DNA of 64,000 bases, taken from positions 1,588,001 to 1,652,000 of the forward strand of contig NZ_CP085442.1 in NCBI RefSeq assembly GCF_023824195.1. The letters are read 5' to 3'. The stretch's first letter is position 1. Each line of letters opens with the position of its first letter. The stretch comes from Priestia megaterium (GTDB lineage Bacteria > Bacillota > Bacilli > Bacillales > Bacillaceae_H). Below, piece by piece: positions 55,954 to 63,738 of the stretch. The translations under genes and the position numbers were made by a program. The notes beneath the pieces were generated by a model. The model saw only the letters and a program-made list of their open reading frames with translations, was not told the DNA's origin and did no database searches.

Positions 55954-56865
55954 GTGAAAAAGATAATTTCTTCATTAGCTCTATGCTCGTCATTAATTGT
56001 TTTACCAACAATAAGCCATGCAGCTTTAGGAGACAAGCTATTAAAAGAAGGTATGACAGATCCAGACGTAAAAGAATTACAGGATGTTTTAAGACAGAAG
56101 GGGATATTTCCAGCTACTTCGACTGGCTATTTTGGTTCAATTACAAAAGATTCAGTTCTAAGCTTTCAGCGTTCTCATAGTTTAACCGCTGATGGAATTG
56201 TAGGATCTAATACATATCAAGCGTTAATAGCTAATTCAACAAGTACGGTTACAAACGGTACACTTTTAAAATATGGAATGACTAGTAATGAAGTTGAAAA
56301 AGTACAGCAATTGTTAAAGGAAAAAGGTTACTTTAATGCCACACCAACAGGATATTTTGGTACAATTACTCAAACTGCGGTTATGAATTTCCAACGGGAT
56401 TATGGCTTAGCTGTGGATGGAATAGTAGGTCCGGCTACTTTAAATGCCTTAAATAAAGTATCTAGCAGCTCCACTGGTTCTTCAACTGTCAATAGTTCAA
56501 CGCAAGCGACAGCTAGTGATATTGTTGCTTATTCTAAAAAATTCATAGGTGTACCATATGTTTGGGGAGGAACGTCACCGAGTGGTTTCGATTGCAGTGG
56601 TTTCATTTATTATGTATTTAAAAATGGAGGTGGAGTAACTGTACCGCGAACAGTAGCTACCTTGTATCAGTCAGGAAAAAGTACATCTACTCCAAATGTA
56701 GGGGATATTGTGTTCTTTGATACTACTGGAGGGCCTTCACATGCTGGAATTTATATTGGAAACGGGCAGTTTATTCATGCTGGAAGTTCAACTGGTGTAA
56801 CTATTGCATCGTTAAGCAATTCTTACTGGGCCCCTCGTTATTTAGGAAGTAAATCTGTATTCTAA
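55954..56865 (+). CDS. Secreted NlpC/P60 peptidoglycan endopeptidase with two PG-binding domains
   Basis: This 303-aa exported enzyme has a signal peptide (MKKIISSLALCSSLIVLPTI, cleavage near SHA-ALG). Two PG_binding_1 repeats lie at about 28-90 and 103-168 (KEGMTDPDVKELQDVLRQKG and KYGMTSNEVEKVQQLLKEKG). After a Ser/Thr linker comes the NlpC/P60 domain, with catalytic Cys in PSGFDCSGFIYY and His in GPSHAGIYIG. It cuts gamma-D-Glu-type stem-peptide bonds in the wall; LytE/CwlS-like enzymes have LysM instead of these binding domains. The start is GTG 55954, nine bases after GGGGG. Confidence 0.92.
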   Translation: MKKIISSLALCSSLIVLPTISHAALGDKLLKEGMTDPDVKELQDVLRQKGIFPATSTGYFGSITKDSVLSFQRSHSLTADGIVGSNTYQALIANSTSTVTNGTLLKYGMTSNEVEKVQQLLKEKGYFNATPTGYFGTITQTAVMNFQRDYGLAVDGIVGPATLNALNKVSSSSTGSSTVNSSTQATASDIVAYSKKFIGVPYVWGGTSPSGFDCSGFIYYVFKNGGGVTVPRTVATLYQSGKSTSTPNVGDIVFFDTTGGPSHAGIYIGNGQFIHAGSSTGVTIASLSNSYWAPRYLGSKSVF

Positions 56866-57010
56866 TAAACTACAAAGCACTAGTTACCAAGAACGAGAAA
56901 ACTAAGACCAAGGTTAAGAATTAAAATTTTTTTGAAGATTACCTTTTTATTTTTATGAATATTGAGCTTTATGATACGATATGAAGTGAACTTTTTAAAT
57001 GAGGGTCTAT

Positions 57011-57607
57011 ATGCAAAAAATTAAAGGTAAAAGGATAAAAATTAGTATATTTATGCTGGGATTAGGGATTATTTTTTTTCTGTTTGCCGGGAAAGAGCTT
57101 GTGGTAAACGAAAAGCCTGTAAAATCTGACGTGATTATTGTGTTAAGTGGTGATAATGATCGACTGGAGAAGGGAATTGAATTATATAAAAAAGGCTATG
57201 CGGCTCATTTAATCCTTTCGAATGGTCAAGAGAATAATTTTTATCATCAAGCCAAGGACTCAGGGATACCTGAGGATTCAATTATATTAGAAAATCACGC
57301 TACAAGTACTACGGAAAACGCTAAATTCACAAAAAGGCTAATGATGAACTATCATTTTCAATCCGCTATCGTTGTTTCTTCCAACTATCATATGAAAAGG
57401 GTAGAAAAAAATTTTAATAAAGAATTTAAGGATACCCAAATACAATTAACCTATTGTTCTAGTGGAAGTCGTTATTATAATCCAAAGAGATGGTGGGAAA
57501 CTGCTTTAAATAGAAAAGTTACCTACACAGAATACGTCAAACTTATTGGCAATTATTTTGGTTTTAGCGGAAAGAAATCGAAAGAATTATTAAGAGAATT
57601 TATCTAA
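57011..57607 (+). CDS. YdcF/DUF218 family membrane-anchored protein
   Basis: This 198-aa protein has one N-terminal helix (about 8-27) and then a DUF218 domain: VKSDVIIVLSGDNDRLEKGI, LILSNGQ, ENHATSTTENAKFTKRLM and AIVVSSNYHMKRVEKNF. The family includes SanA/YdcF, linked to envelope functions. ATG 57011 has TGAGGG six bases upstream; ATG 56999 is also in frame. It follows the cell-wall hydrolase gene with a 145-base gap. Confidence 0.87.
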   Translation: MQKIKGKRIKISIFMLGLGIIFFLFAGKELVVNEKPVKSDVIIVLSGDNDRLEKGIELYKKGYAAHLILSNGQENNFYHQAKDSGIPEDSIILENHATSTTENAKFTKRLMMNYHFQSAIVVSSNYHMKRVEKNFNKEFKDTQIQLTYCSSGSRYYNPKRWWETALNRKVTYTEYVKLIGNYFGFSGKKSKELLREFI

Positions 57608-57618
57608 AAAAATCGCAA

Positions 57619-57652
57619 AAAAAGTCCATAGGGATGCCTCTATGGACTTTTT
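57619..57652. terminator. Hairpin terminator
   Basis: AAAAAGTCCATA (57619-57630) with TATGGACTTTTT (57641-57652), extended by one G-C pair. Confidence 0.85.
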
Positions 57653-57701
57653 GCTTTTTGAGATTACGAGGAGTAGTTCAACATAGTCCTGTGAGGATAG
57701 A

Positions 57702-58319
57702 TTATTTGTTTAAAATAAAGGAAAGCACGGTGCCCCATATAAAGATTACTAAATAGAATAATCTTTGCAGCAGACCGGTAGGCATAGGAACAAAAAATAC
57801 AAAAATAATGAGTATAAGGATGACTAGTAAGGAGAGCAAGCAGCCATAAGTCCAATACTTGCCGCTTGTTAAGGATGATGCATATATCCAAAGACCAGCT
57901 AAAATAGTAATCATGCCAAGTTGAGCGAGTATTGAATGCCAAAATAAATTTATATCAGCCGGTATAAAACCTGAAACAATGTTACCTAAAGCTAATATAA
58001 GGATAAAAGCTGTTGCTAGTTGGGTTATTTTTGTTTTCTTTAGGCTTTGTGAAATGTACAAAACACCAATTGAAAGTGTTAATCCGTTTATAATAAACAA
58101 TAAGTTCATCCAAAAATGGTGAGGAGAACAAATTTCATGAGGTGCAATTGAATAGGTGTAGTTTCCACAAGAAGTTACGCCAAGATCACTCATTGCGTGA
58201 TTTAAAAAACTGTAGGGAGCGGTTGAAGTCAAAATGAAGAACGGTTCAATTAAAAAATACAAGCAAGTAGCAAACCAGCTTAAAATGCCAAGCTTTTTCG
58301 ATATATACAGAATCATCAC
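57702..58319 (-). CDS. DUF998 membrane protein
   Basis: This 205-aa protein has about six helices. The N-terminal GILSWFATCLYFLIEPFFIL, then HAMSDLGVTSCG, is typical of DUF998, as is GFIPADINLFWHSILAQLGM in the middle. The start is ambiguous: GTG/ATG at 58319/58316 directly follow AAGAGGTG, which is closer than usual. Function unknown. Confidence 0.82.
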   Translation of the reverse strand: MMILYISKKLGILSWFATCLYFLIEPFFILTSTAPYSFLNHAMSDLGVTSCGNYTYSIAPHEICSPHHFWMNLLFIINGLTLSIGVLYISQSLKKTKITQLATAFILILALGNIVSGFIPADINLFWHSILAQLGMITILAGLWIYASSLTSGKYWTYGCLLSLLVILILIIFVFFVPMPTGLLQRLFYLVIFIWGTVLSFILNK

Positions 58320-58471
58320 CTCTTAAAAAGCGTTATATATGAATTATATATCCAAATAATGTTAAATGAAATGGTCTTGGAGCCTATTTTTAAGTAGGGC
58401 TCGAGGTTGATGCAAGGAAGGAGGACAAAGTGTTTAAACTTGGAGGTGCTTACAGTAGGTTAAGAATGGAA

Positions 58472-58510
58472 GGACCTCTTTACTAATTCTTTGTAGCAGT
58501 AAAGAGGTCC
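58472..58510. repeat. 13-bp perfect inverted repeat
   Basis: GGACCTCTTTACT (58472-58484) and AGTAAAGAGGTCC (58498-58510) in the gap between two minus-strand genes. No T tract on either side; terminator or RNA structure. Confidence 0.6.
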
Positions 58511-58602
58511 GAAAGCGTCTTAATTAGAAATGAATAACTGCTGATTGTGCGGCCTTTTTATAAAACATACATAAAGTTAATGTATTCTAAACGTAGTGAC
58601 AT

Positions 58603-59040
58603 TCAAGATGTTTTCTCTAGAATTTTATAATCTGATGTTTTTTGAATATCTACATTATTTTCACCTGCAAATGTTTCTAACTCCTTAAAAATATTTGGTG
58701 GATTAAATAACGATATCCGCATATTCCAGCCTTTTTCCACTCGGACTATGGCCAATTTTGCTTTCCAACTTAAGCGCTTAAATACGATTTTTTTAATGTC
58801 CATAGGTTTAACTGTTTTTTGATATACTTTAAGCCTTAAAATATACGTTCTATAGGTTAAGGTATCTTTGTCTATCTGAAATTCATATCTGAGGAAAAGG
58901 GCAAGAAACGAACAAAGGATAGCAACAAGAAGTAAAAAAGCACCTATTTTATTATGTTGAAACATTTGAACAAATAGTAAAACCTTTAACAGCAATAAAG
59001 GAAAAATTATATTTTTTTGAGTAGCAGCTTTAAATAACAT
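58603..59040 (-). CDS. Small membrane protein with PH-like C-terminal domain
   Basis: This 145-aa protein has two adjacent N-terminal helices (about 11-28 and 33-50). A beta-rich domain follows (YEFQIDKDTLTYRTYILRLK, VKPMDIKKIVFKRLSWKAKL), as in bacterial PH (YdbT/DUF304-like) proteins. I chose ATG 59040, five bases after GGAG, over 59070. Function unknown. Confidence 0.7.
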   Translation of the reverse strand: MLFKAATQKNIIFPLLLLKVLLFVQMFQHNKIGAFLLLVAILCSFLALFLRYEFQIDKDTLTYRTYILRLKVYQKTVKPMDIKKIVFKRLSWKAKLAIVRVEKGWNMRISLFNPPNIFKELETFAGENNVDIQKTSDYKILEKTS

Positions 59041-59138
59041 AGAGTCTCCTTCCTTTAGTAAATAAGACAACTTATTTTTCTTCTATGATATTATTTAATT
59101 ATCAATTTAGATTAGATTTATATTGGGAGGTCTTTTAC

Positions 59139-59642
59139 ATGTATAACACCATTTCAGATTTTATCAAAGAATGGAACAACGAAGCCATGCTAACTCAAAA
59201 AGTTTTGGATAGCTTAACAGATGATTCGTTAGAACAACAAGTGTATCCTGAAGGACGTACGTTAGGGAGAATTGCTTGGCATTTTACAACAAATATTCCA
59301 GATTACCTAACTGAGTTTGGATTGAACATAGACAGAATAGAAAGTACAGCAAGCGTTCCATCTTCTGCACAGGAAATTGCTATAACTTTCAAAAATGTAA
59401 GTTCTCACGCTGCTAAAATTATCGAACAGCAATGGACAGATGAATCCTTAGAACATATACAAGAAGCGTTTGGTAGAAAGCAATCAAATGCTGCAATCTT
59501 AATGGGGCTAATCAAGCATATTGTTCATCACCGAGGTCAGATCACAGTTCTTATGCGTCAAGCAGGAATAAAACCCCCTGGAGTTTATGGGCCTCCAAAA
59601 GAAGATTGGGCTCAGTTAGGTGTGGAAAATCCACCGCTTTAA
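59139..59642 (+). CDS. DinB family protein
   Basis: This 167-aa four-helix-bundle protein carries the DinB metal-site histidines: His in GRIAWHFTTNIPDY (about 54) and two in LIKHIVHHRGQITVLMRQAG (about 130-135). The C-terminal GIKPPGVYGPPKEDW is typical. Some relatives are thiol (bacillithiol/mycothiol) S-transferases; the role here is unknown. I chose ATG 59139, eight bases after GGGAGG, over 59085. Confidence 0.9.
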   Translation: MYNTISDFIKEWNNEAMLTQKVLDSLTDDSLEQQVYPEGRTLGRIAWHFTTNIPDYLTEFGLNIDRIESTASVPSSAQEIAITFKNVSSHAAKIIEQQWTDESLEHIQEAFGRKQSNAAILMGLIKHIVHHRGQITVLMRQAGIKPPGVYGPPKEDWAQLGVENPPL

Positions 59643-59657
59643 TAATATCAAATAAAT

Positions 59658-59715
59658 AAAAAAGAGGTTGTCCATAGAAAATGCTATAAAACTATTTTCC
59701 GGATAACCTCTTTTT
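59658..59715. terminator. Bidirectional terminator
   Basis: AAAAAGAGGTTGTCC (59658-59672) with GGATAACCTCTTTTT (59701-59715), loop of 28 bases with inner pairing. Shared by convergent DinB and GNAT genes. Confidence 0.75.
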
Positions 59716-59743
59716 ACGTAAAACCTAATTAATTAGTTAGTAC

Positions 59744-60277
59744 TTATTCTGAAAAAGGCTTTGAATAATGCACAACACCTTGCGCATTTTTTAGTGATCC
59801 CTCTGTTAACTCTAAGGCCATAAAGAATTCTTCAGGTACGTCAAATGGAGCATATATATTCCATAAGCTAGCTGGTTTAAATCCAAACTTTGGATAGTAA
59901 TCTTTATGTCCTAAAACGATTACTGAATGATAACCAAGCTCTTTTGCACGTTTTAACGCAGCGTGAATTAATTGACTTCCAACTCCTTGTTTCTGATACT
60001 GAGGAAAAACGGAAATTGGAGCAAGTGCCAAAGAATCGATAGCGGTATCAACATCTATAATTGTTATTTTAGATAAAAGAATATGACCTACAGGGTCTGC
60101 ATTCTGATTGAATGCGACCAATGAAAGTTCAGGAATAAAGGCATCTGACTTTCTAATCCGTTTTACAAGTAAATGTTCTTTCTTATCGCTGTATTCTTCA
60201 TTTAAAAAAGCGCTTTTAACAACTTCTTCAGTTTTATTATATTCTTCAGTGAGTTCTTGTTTAATTAAGATATCCAT
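59744..60277 (-). CDS. GNAT acetyltransferase, YhbS type
   Basis: This 177-aa protein of the COG3153 group has LALAPISVFPQYQKQGVGSQ LIHAALKRA (acetyl-CoA loop), then VIVLGHKDYYPKFGFKPAS. The C-terminal FFMALELTEGSL is the family's end motif. ATG 60277 follows AGGAG. It stands alone. Substrate unknown. Confidence 0.88.
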   Translation of the reverse strand: MDILIKQELTEEYNKTEEVVKSAFLNEEYSDKKEHLLVKRIRKSDAFIPELSLVAFNQNADPVGHILLSKITIIDVDTAIDSLALAPISVFPQYQKQGVGSQLIHAALKRAKELGYHSVIVLGHKDYYPKFGFKPASLWNIYAPFDVPEEFFMALELTEGSLKNAQGVVHYSKPFSE

Positions 60278-60541
60278 TTATAGTCTCCTGTTCATTTGGT
60301 AAATTACCGCTTTTTATACTCCATAAATGGGACTTCCTTTATGCACACAGTCATCAAGGAAGCTTACTCACCCAGCTCTAAAAATAAGTTTAACAACCAA
60401 AAACCTCCAAAATTAGTATGTATATATTTTATAGTGTTATATTTTATGAGTTCACCTTTAATACATAATATTTGTAAGTTATTTATGGTAAAATATACTA
60501 TATATGTTAAATGAGAGTGTGTAAAGAAGAGGTAATATCTG

Positions 60542-60817
60542 ATGTTGAACGTATTATTTATATGTTTAGTAAGCTGCTTCATTATTTATATTGGGAAACG
60601 TGTATGGAAAAAAGGTAGTACTAATTTCATTGCTGGGTATGGAAAGGTATTTACACCTAGAAATGAAAAACAGCTCGCTAAAGGAATTGGGCTTATTATT
60701 ATGTTATTTGGCTTTGAATCTATGATATTTCCTATTCTCTCTTTGTTTTTTGAAGGGATTGGCTTTTATTATGGATTGCTGGTTGTTTTGAACTTCTTCC
60801 GGAAGGTCGTTGTGTAG
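60542..60817 (+). CDS. DUF3784-like small membrane protein
   Basis: This 91-aa protein has a first helix at about 3-18, a loop FIAGYGKVFTPRNEKQLAKG (the FIAGY part recalls DUF3784), and two helices at about 49-65 and 70-85. ATG 60542 follows AGAGG. Its last 16 codons overlap a minus-strand frame (60769-60942) that also looks coding. Function unknown. Confidence 0.6.
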   Translation: MLNVLFICLVSCFIIYIGKRVWKKGSTNFIAGYGKVFTPRNEKQLAKGIGLIIMLFGFESMIFPILSLFFEGIGFYYGLLVVLNFFRKVVV

Positions 60818-60942
60818 TTATGACAAAGACGACTTAAGGCATCCAATCTCTTTTTAGGAGAAGTCAATTCAAATAATATTCGTTGCTGTATCCTCTTTTC
60901 AAAAAATGCTTTAACAATTATTTCTTCTTGCTCTCTGTTCAT
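60769..60942 (-). CDS. Hypothetical basic protein (57 aa), possibly truncated
   Basis: From ATG 60942, seven bases after a GGGGGG run, the minus strand reads MNREQEEIIVKAFFEKRIQQ, then RILFELTSPKKRLDALSRLC and HNYTTTFRKKF. It is strongly protein-like in the first 45 residues, then its frame runs into the end of the opposite gene. It may be the N-terminal piece of a longer conserved protein cut by a rearrangement. Confidence 0.5.
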   Translation of the reverse strand: MNREQEEIIVKAFFEKRIQQRILFELTSPKKRLDALSRLCHNYTTTFRKKFKTTSNP

Positions 60943-61458
60943 TATACTGCCCCCCTAGAATGCGAACATGATAGAGTTTGTTCCATACGTCGAATACACA
61001 TTAACCTTACAAAAAGTGATTTTGTATGCTGATGCTGTGATCGCTTTTTAGTACGCTTCAAAATGATTCAAAAATCAAGAAAATAATAGCAAGCTCTAAA
61101 AATCCTAAGGTTATAGAAGCCATGTATTAGTAGAGCGGATAAGCCATGCACCAGCTAGTATGACCATTAATTACTTTGAAACAGTCTGATTTACATGCAA
61201 AATTTCAGGTGAAATATAAATGGATAAATAAAAACCAAGAGCTAATATCTAAGATTTTCTAAATAAAACTAACAATTATTAAGTTAATTTATTATACAGT
61301 GTAATGGTAAAATGAAACAATACTATTACAAATGAAGAAATTTATGTAATTATTTTCTTCTAATTAACTAAAGATAAGAATACAGGAGATACTTTATACC
61401 TAAGTATAGAGTTAAACTAAAGAAAATTTAGGAAGATAAAACGCTACTAGAATTAAAT
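60943..61458. other. Gene-free stretch
   Basis: About 515 A/T-rich bases without a supported gene. Short protein-like shreds occur, but none has start, length and ribosome site. Confidence 0.4.
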
Positions 61459-61582
61459 ATGATAATTGATGATTTTGTATATAAAGTAGAGGGATTAATA
61501 GACGGGATTACAGATAGTCTAGAAAGTATATCAGAAGCAAGAATATGAAGTTTATGAACATCAGATTAAAGAAGGTGAAGTT
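61459..61582 (+). pseudogene. Frameshifted remnant upstream of the SUKH gene
   Basis: ATG 61459 opens MIIDDFVYKVEGLIDGITDS and LESISEARI, then stops at 61548. In another frame, in phase with the next gene, 61538-61582 reads QEYEVYEHQIKEGEV. The two pieces look like the helical end of one protein broken by a frameshift. It may have been the partner of the immunity-like gene that follows. Confidence 0.35.
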
Positions 61583-62143
61583 TTGAAAAAAGAATTTTAT
61601 CAGGGAGATAGTTTTTGGAGCGACGATAGTGAATATGAGCGTATAGATTATCCGATAAATGATGAAATCATAAAGCAAGCTGAAGCTAGTTTAGGTTTTA
61701 AGTTACCTAGTTCATTATTAGATTTAATGAAAATAAAAAATGGTGGGGGATTAAACTACCCATACTTTATGTTACCTGATGGAGATACCGAAAGTATTCC
61801 TTATGGGCAAAGAACAAGGATTAGTGATATTGACCCTATACATTTTGAAAATGATGATATGAGTATCTTATCTTCCGAAGAATTATTAAAAGAAGTGGAA
61901 CTCTCCGGTGAATTTGTGGTTTTGTCGACAGACTTTCACTATTGGGTCGTGTTGGATTATCGTAATAGATTACAAGATCCCGCTGTAATGTATATCGCAG
62001 AAAACTATGCGGCTTCAACATATGATAATACAGAATGGGAGTATATCAAAATAGCAGACACTTTTGATGATTTTCTAAAGCAATTATTTCGTGTACCACC
62101 ATTAGATTCAAAACAATTAAAAAGTAGCTATAGTCGCAAATAA
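61583..62143 (+). CDS. SMI1/KNR4 (SUKH) family protein, immunity-like
   Basis: This 186-aa protein has EIIKQAEASLGFKLPSSLLD LMKIKNGG, the family's N-terminal signature, the IPYGQRTRISDIDPIHF segment, and WEYIKIADTFDDFLKQL at the end. SUKH proteins are commonly immunity proteins against polymorphic (LXG/WXG) toxins; YobK is the B. subtilis example. No toxin gene is nearby, so this would be an orphan. The start is TTG 61583 with AAGGTG upstream; its stop overlaps the next small frame (TAATG). Confidence 0.82.
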   Translation: MKKEFYQGDSFWSDDSEYERIDYPINDEIIKQAEASLGFKLPSSLLDLMKIKNGGGLNYPYFMLPDGDTESIPYGQRTRISDIDPIHFENDDMSILSSEELLKEVELSGEFVVLSTDFHYWVVLDYRNRLQDPAVMYIAENYAASTYDNTEWEYIKIADTFDDFLKQLFRVPPLDSKQLKSSYSRK

Positions 62144-62247
62144 TGATTAAGGTAAAGCAACTACAAGCTAATGCATTAAAGGGTCCACTCATTATCTCCC
62201 AAGATGGCAAGGATATTGCGAAGTATAGGTTAGATTCAAACCAATGA
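62143..62247 (+). CDS. Small 34-aa protein coupled to the SUKH gene
   Basis: ATG 62143 overlaps the SUKH stop (TAATG). The frame reads MIKVKQLQANALKGPLIISQ and DGKDIAKYRLDSNQ. Coupling and composition suggest it is translated. It could be the start of a longer protein that is now cut. No family recognised. Confidence 0.4.
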   Translation: MIKVKQLQANALKGPLIISQDGKDIAKYRLDSNQ

Positions 62248-62272
62248 ACATGATTATAAATTTAATTAGATT

Positions 62273-62321
62273 AATAGCTTGCTAACTCTGAGGGTATTCA
62301 GAATTACCAAGCTATTGTTTT
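62273..62321 (+). terminator. Cruciform-type terminator
   Basis: AATAGCTTG (62273-62281) with CAAGCTATT (62308-62316), an inner CTCTGA/TTCAGA stem, then TGTTTTTA. Confidence 0.7.
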
Positions 62322-62392
62322 TATATTGAAACGTTTGTATGTCGATTTACTTTATATAGCTTTTTTAAGCAAAATAAAATTGATTAGCCCAA

Positions 62393-62512
62393 TTATTTAG
62401 TCACGATAAGCGCTCGAACAATTTCATTCCAATAGTATTTGAAGTTTTTTTCACTGGTATCTTTTTGCGTTAGACTCATTGATTCCTTTGTATTCTCTTT
62501 TTTTATAGACAT
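62393..62512 (-). CDS. Small 39-aa hypothetical protein
   Basis: ATG 62512 lies nine bases after AAGGGG on the minus strand. Product: MSIKKENTKESMSLTQKDTS, then EKNFKYYWNEIVRALIVTK. Charged N-terminal part and amphipathic C-terminal helix. It is divergent from the LysR gene. A real short gene is possible; no family recognised. Confidence 0.45.
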   Translation of the reverse strand: MSIKKENTKESMSLTQKDTSEKNFKYYWNEIVRALIVTK

Positions 62513-62546
62513 TATGATTTCCCCTTATCTCTTTATATTTAGTATG

Positions 62547-62631
62547 TTGTGGTTTGATTTACCATATTTTATAATGAAATTAACAATCGTTACAGATGAA
62601 CATTACGATTGAATCGATCGGAATATCCGAT
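62547..62631 (+). promoter_or_regulatory. Promoter and palindromes of the LysR gene
   Basis: TTGTGG (62547-62552), 17-base spacer, TATAAT (62570-62575). Downstream lie two inverted repeats: CAATCGT/ACGATTG (62584-62590, 62605-62611) and ATCGGA-ATA-TCCGAT (62617-62631). They lie between the promoter and the proposed LysR start, as expected for self-regulation. Confidence 0.6.
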
Positions 62632-62649
62632 TATACAGAGGTGAGGACA

Positions 62650-63573
62650 ATCGAAATAAAACAACTAATTACATTTAAAACAGCTGCAGAAAATTTAAAT
62701 TTTACATATACAGCTAAAATTTTGAACTTTGCTCAATCAAGCGTTACCGCTCAAATAAAAGCTCTTGAGAATGAACTTGAAACGCCTTTATTTGAACGTT
62801 TAGGGAAGCGCTTGGTTTTAACAGAGGCAGGTAGAGAATTTAAAAGGTACGCCGATAAAATGATTCAACTGACTAAGGAAGCAAAAAACGCTGTAAGTGG
62901 AGTGGAGGAACCTGCGGGTACGCTTATTATTGGATCTTCTGAAAGCCAGTGCACGTATAGATTGCCTCCAATATTAAAAGAGTTTAAGGATCAATTTCCA
63001 AAGGTTAAAATGATTTTTAAACCCATTTACTCTCAAGAACAAACGAGAGCGCAGCTACTAGATGGAACTCTTGATATTGCCTTTACATTGGAGCCTATTC
63101 AGCATGAGGATGCAAATCTACATACGCAATGTCTTGTTGCAGAAAACTTAAAAATTATAGCTTCTCCTCAGCATCCTTTAGCTGATAAAGCGGAAATCTA
63201 CTTAGAAGACCTTGAGGATGAGACTCTTTTGTATACTGAGTCGGGGTGTTCATATCGGGTAGTATTGGAAAACTTGTTTCGTGAAGCGGGTATTTGTACA
63301 TCAACTAAATTTGAATTTGTAAGCGTAGAAGCTATTAAGCAGTGTGTAATGTTAGATTTAGGTATTGCCATACTACCTGAAGTAGTAGTAAAAGCGGAGG
63401 TTGAGAAAGGTATATTAAAAGAATTAGTGTGCACTAAAGTTGATACACCTCTTTATACACAAATGTTTTGGCATAAAGATAAATTCATGTCTCTTCCTTT
63501 GCAATCTTTTATTCAATTAGCTTGTAATACCTTTGGGTTAAATTATAAGGGGATTGAAAGTAAGAATCTCTAA
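62650..63573 (+). CDS. LysR family transcriptional regulator
   Basis: A protein of about 307 aa with the N-terminal winged helix IEIKQLITFKTAAENLNFTY, AQSSVTAQIKALENELETPL FERLGKR, and a LysR substrate domain from about 90 (GTLIIGSSESQCTYRLPPIL, DLGIAILPEVVV). LysR proteins almost always start just before the ELRQL-like segment; here that codon is ATC at 62650, six bases after AGAGGTG. In-frame alternatives are GTG 62641 and ATG 62596, but neither has an SD and both would put the operator region into the coding part. The cognate target may be the alpha/beta hydrolase downstream. Confidence 0.87.
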   Translation: MEIKQLITFKTAAENLNFTYTAKILNFAQSSVTAQIKALENELETPLFERLGKRLVLTEAGREFKRYADKMIQLTKEAKNAVSGVEEPAGTLIIGSSESQCTYRLPPILKEFKDQFPKVKMIFKPIYSQEQTRAQLLDGTLDIAFTLEPIQHEDANLHTQCLVAENLKIIASPQHPLADKAEIYLEDLEDETLLYTESGCSYRVVLENLFREAGICTSTKFEFVSVEAIKQCVMLDLGIAILPEVVVKAEVEKGILKELVCTKVDTPLYTQMFWHKDKFMSLPLQSFIQLACNTFGLNYKGIESKNL

Positions 63574-63738
63574 GTACATTACACTGACTAAAGACTTATA
63601 AAGGGTATATAAAATAATCTCACATTATTTTTAATAAGATAAGAGGTGAAGGGAATTTTCATTACTTCACTAATATATAGATGAACCTTAATAATCTAGA
63701 TTTTAATCGATGAAATCTGAGTTAGGAGTTGATCTGAT

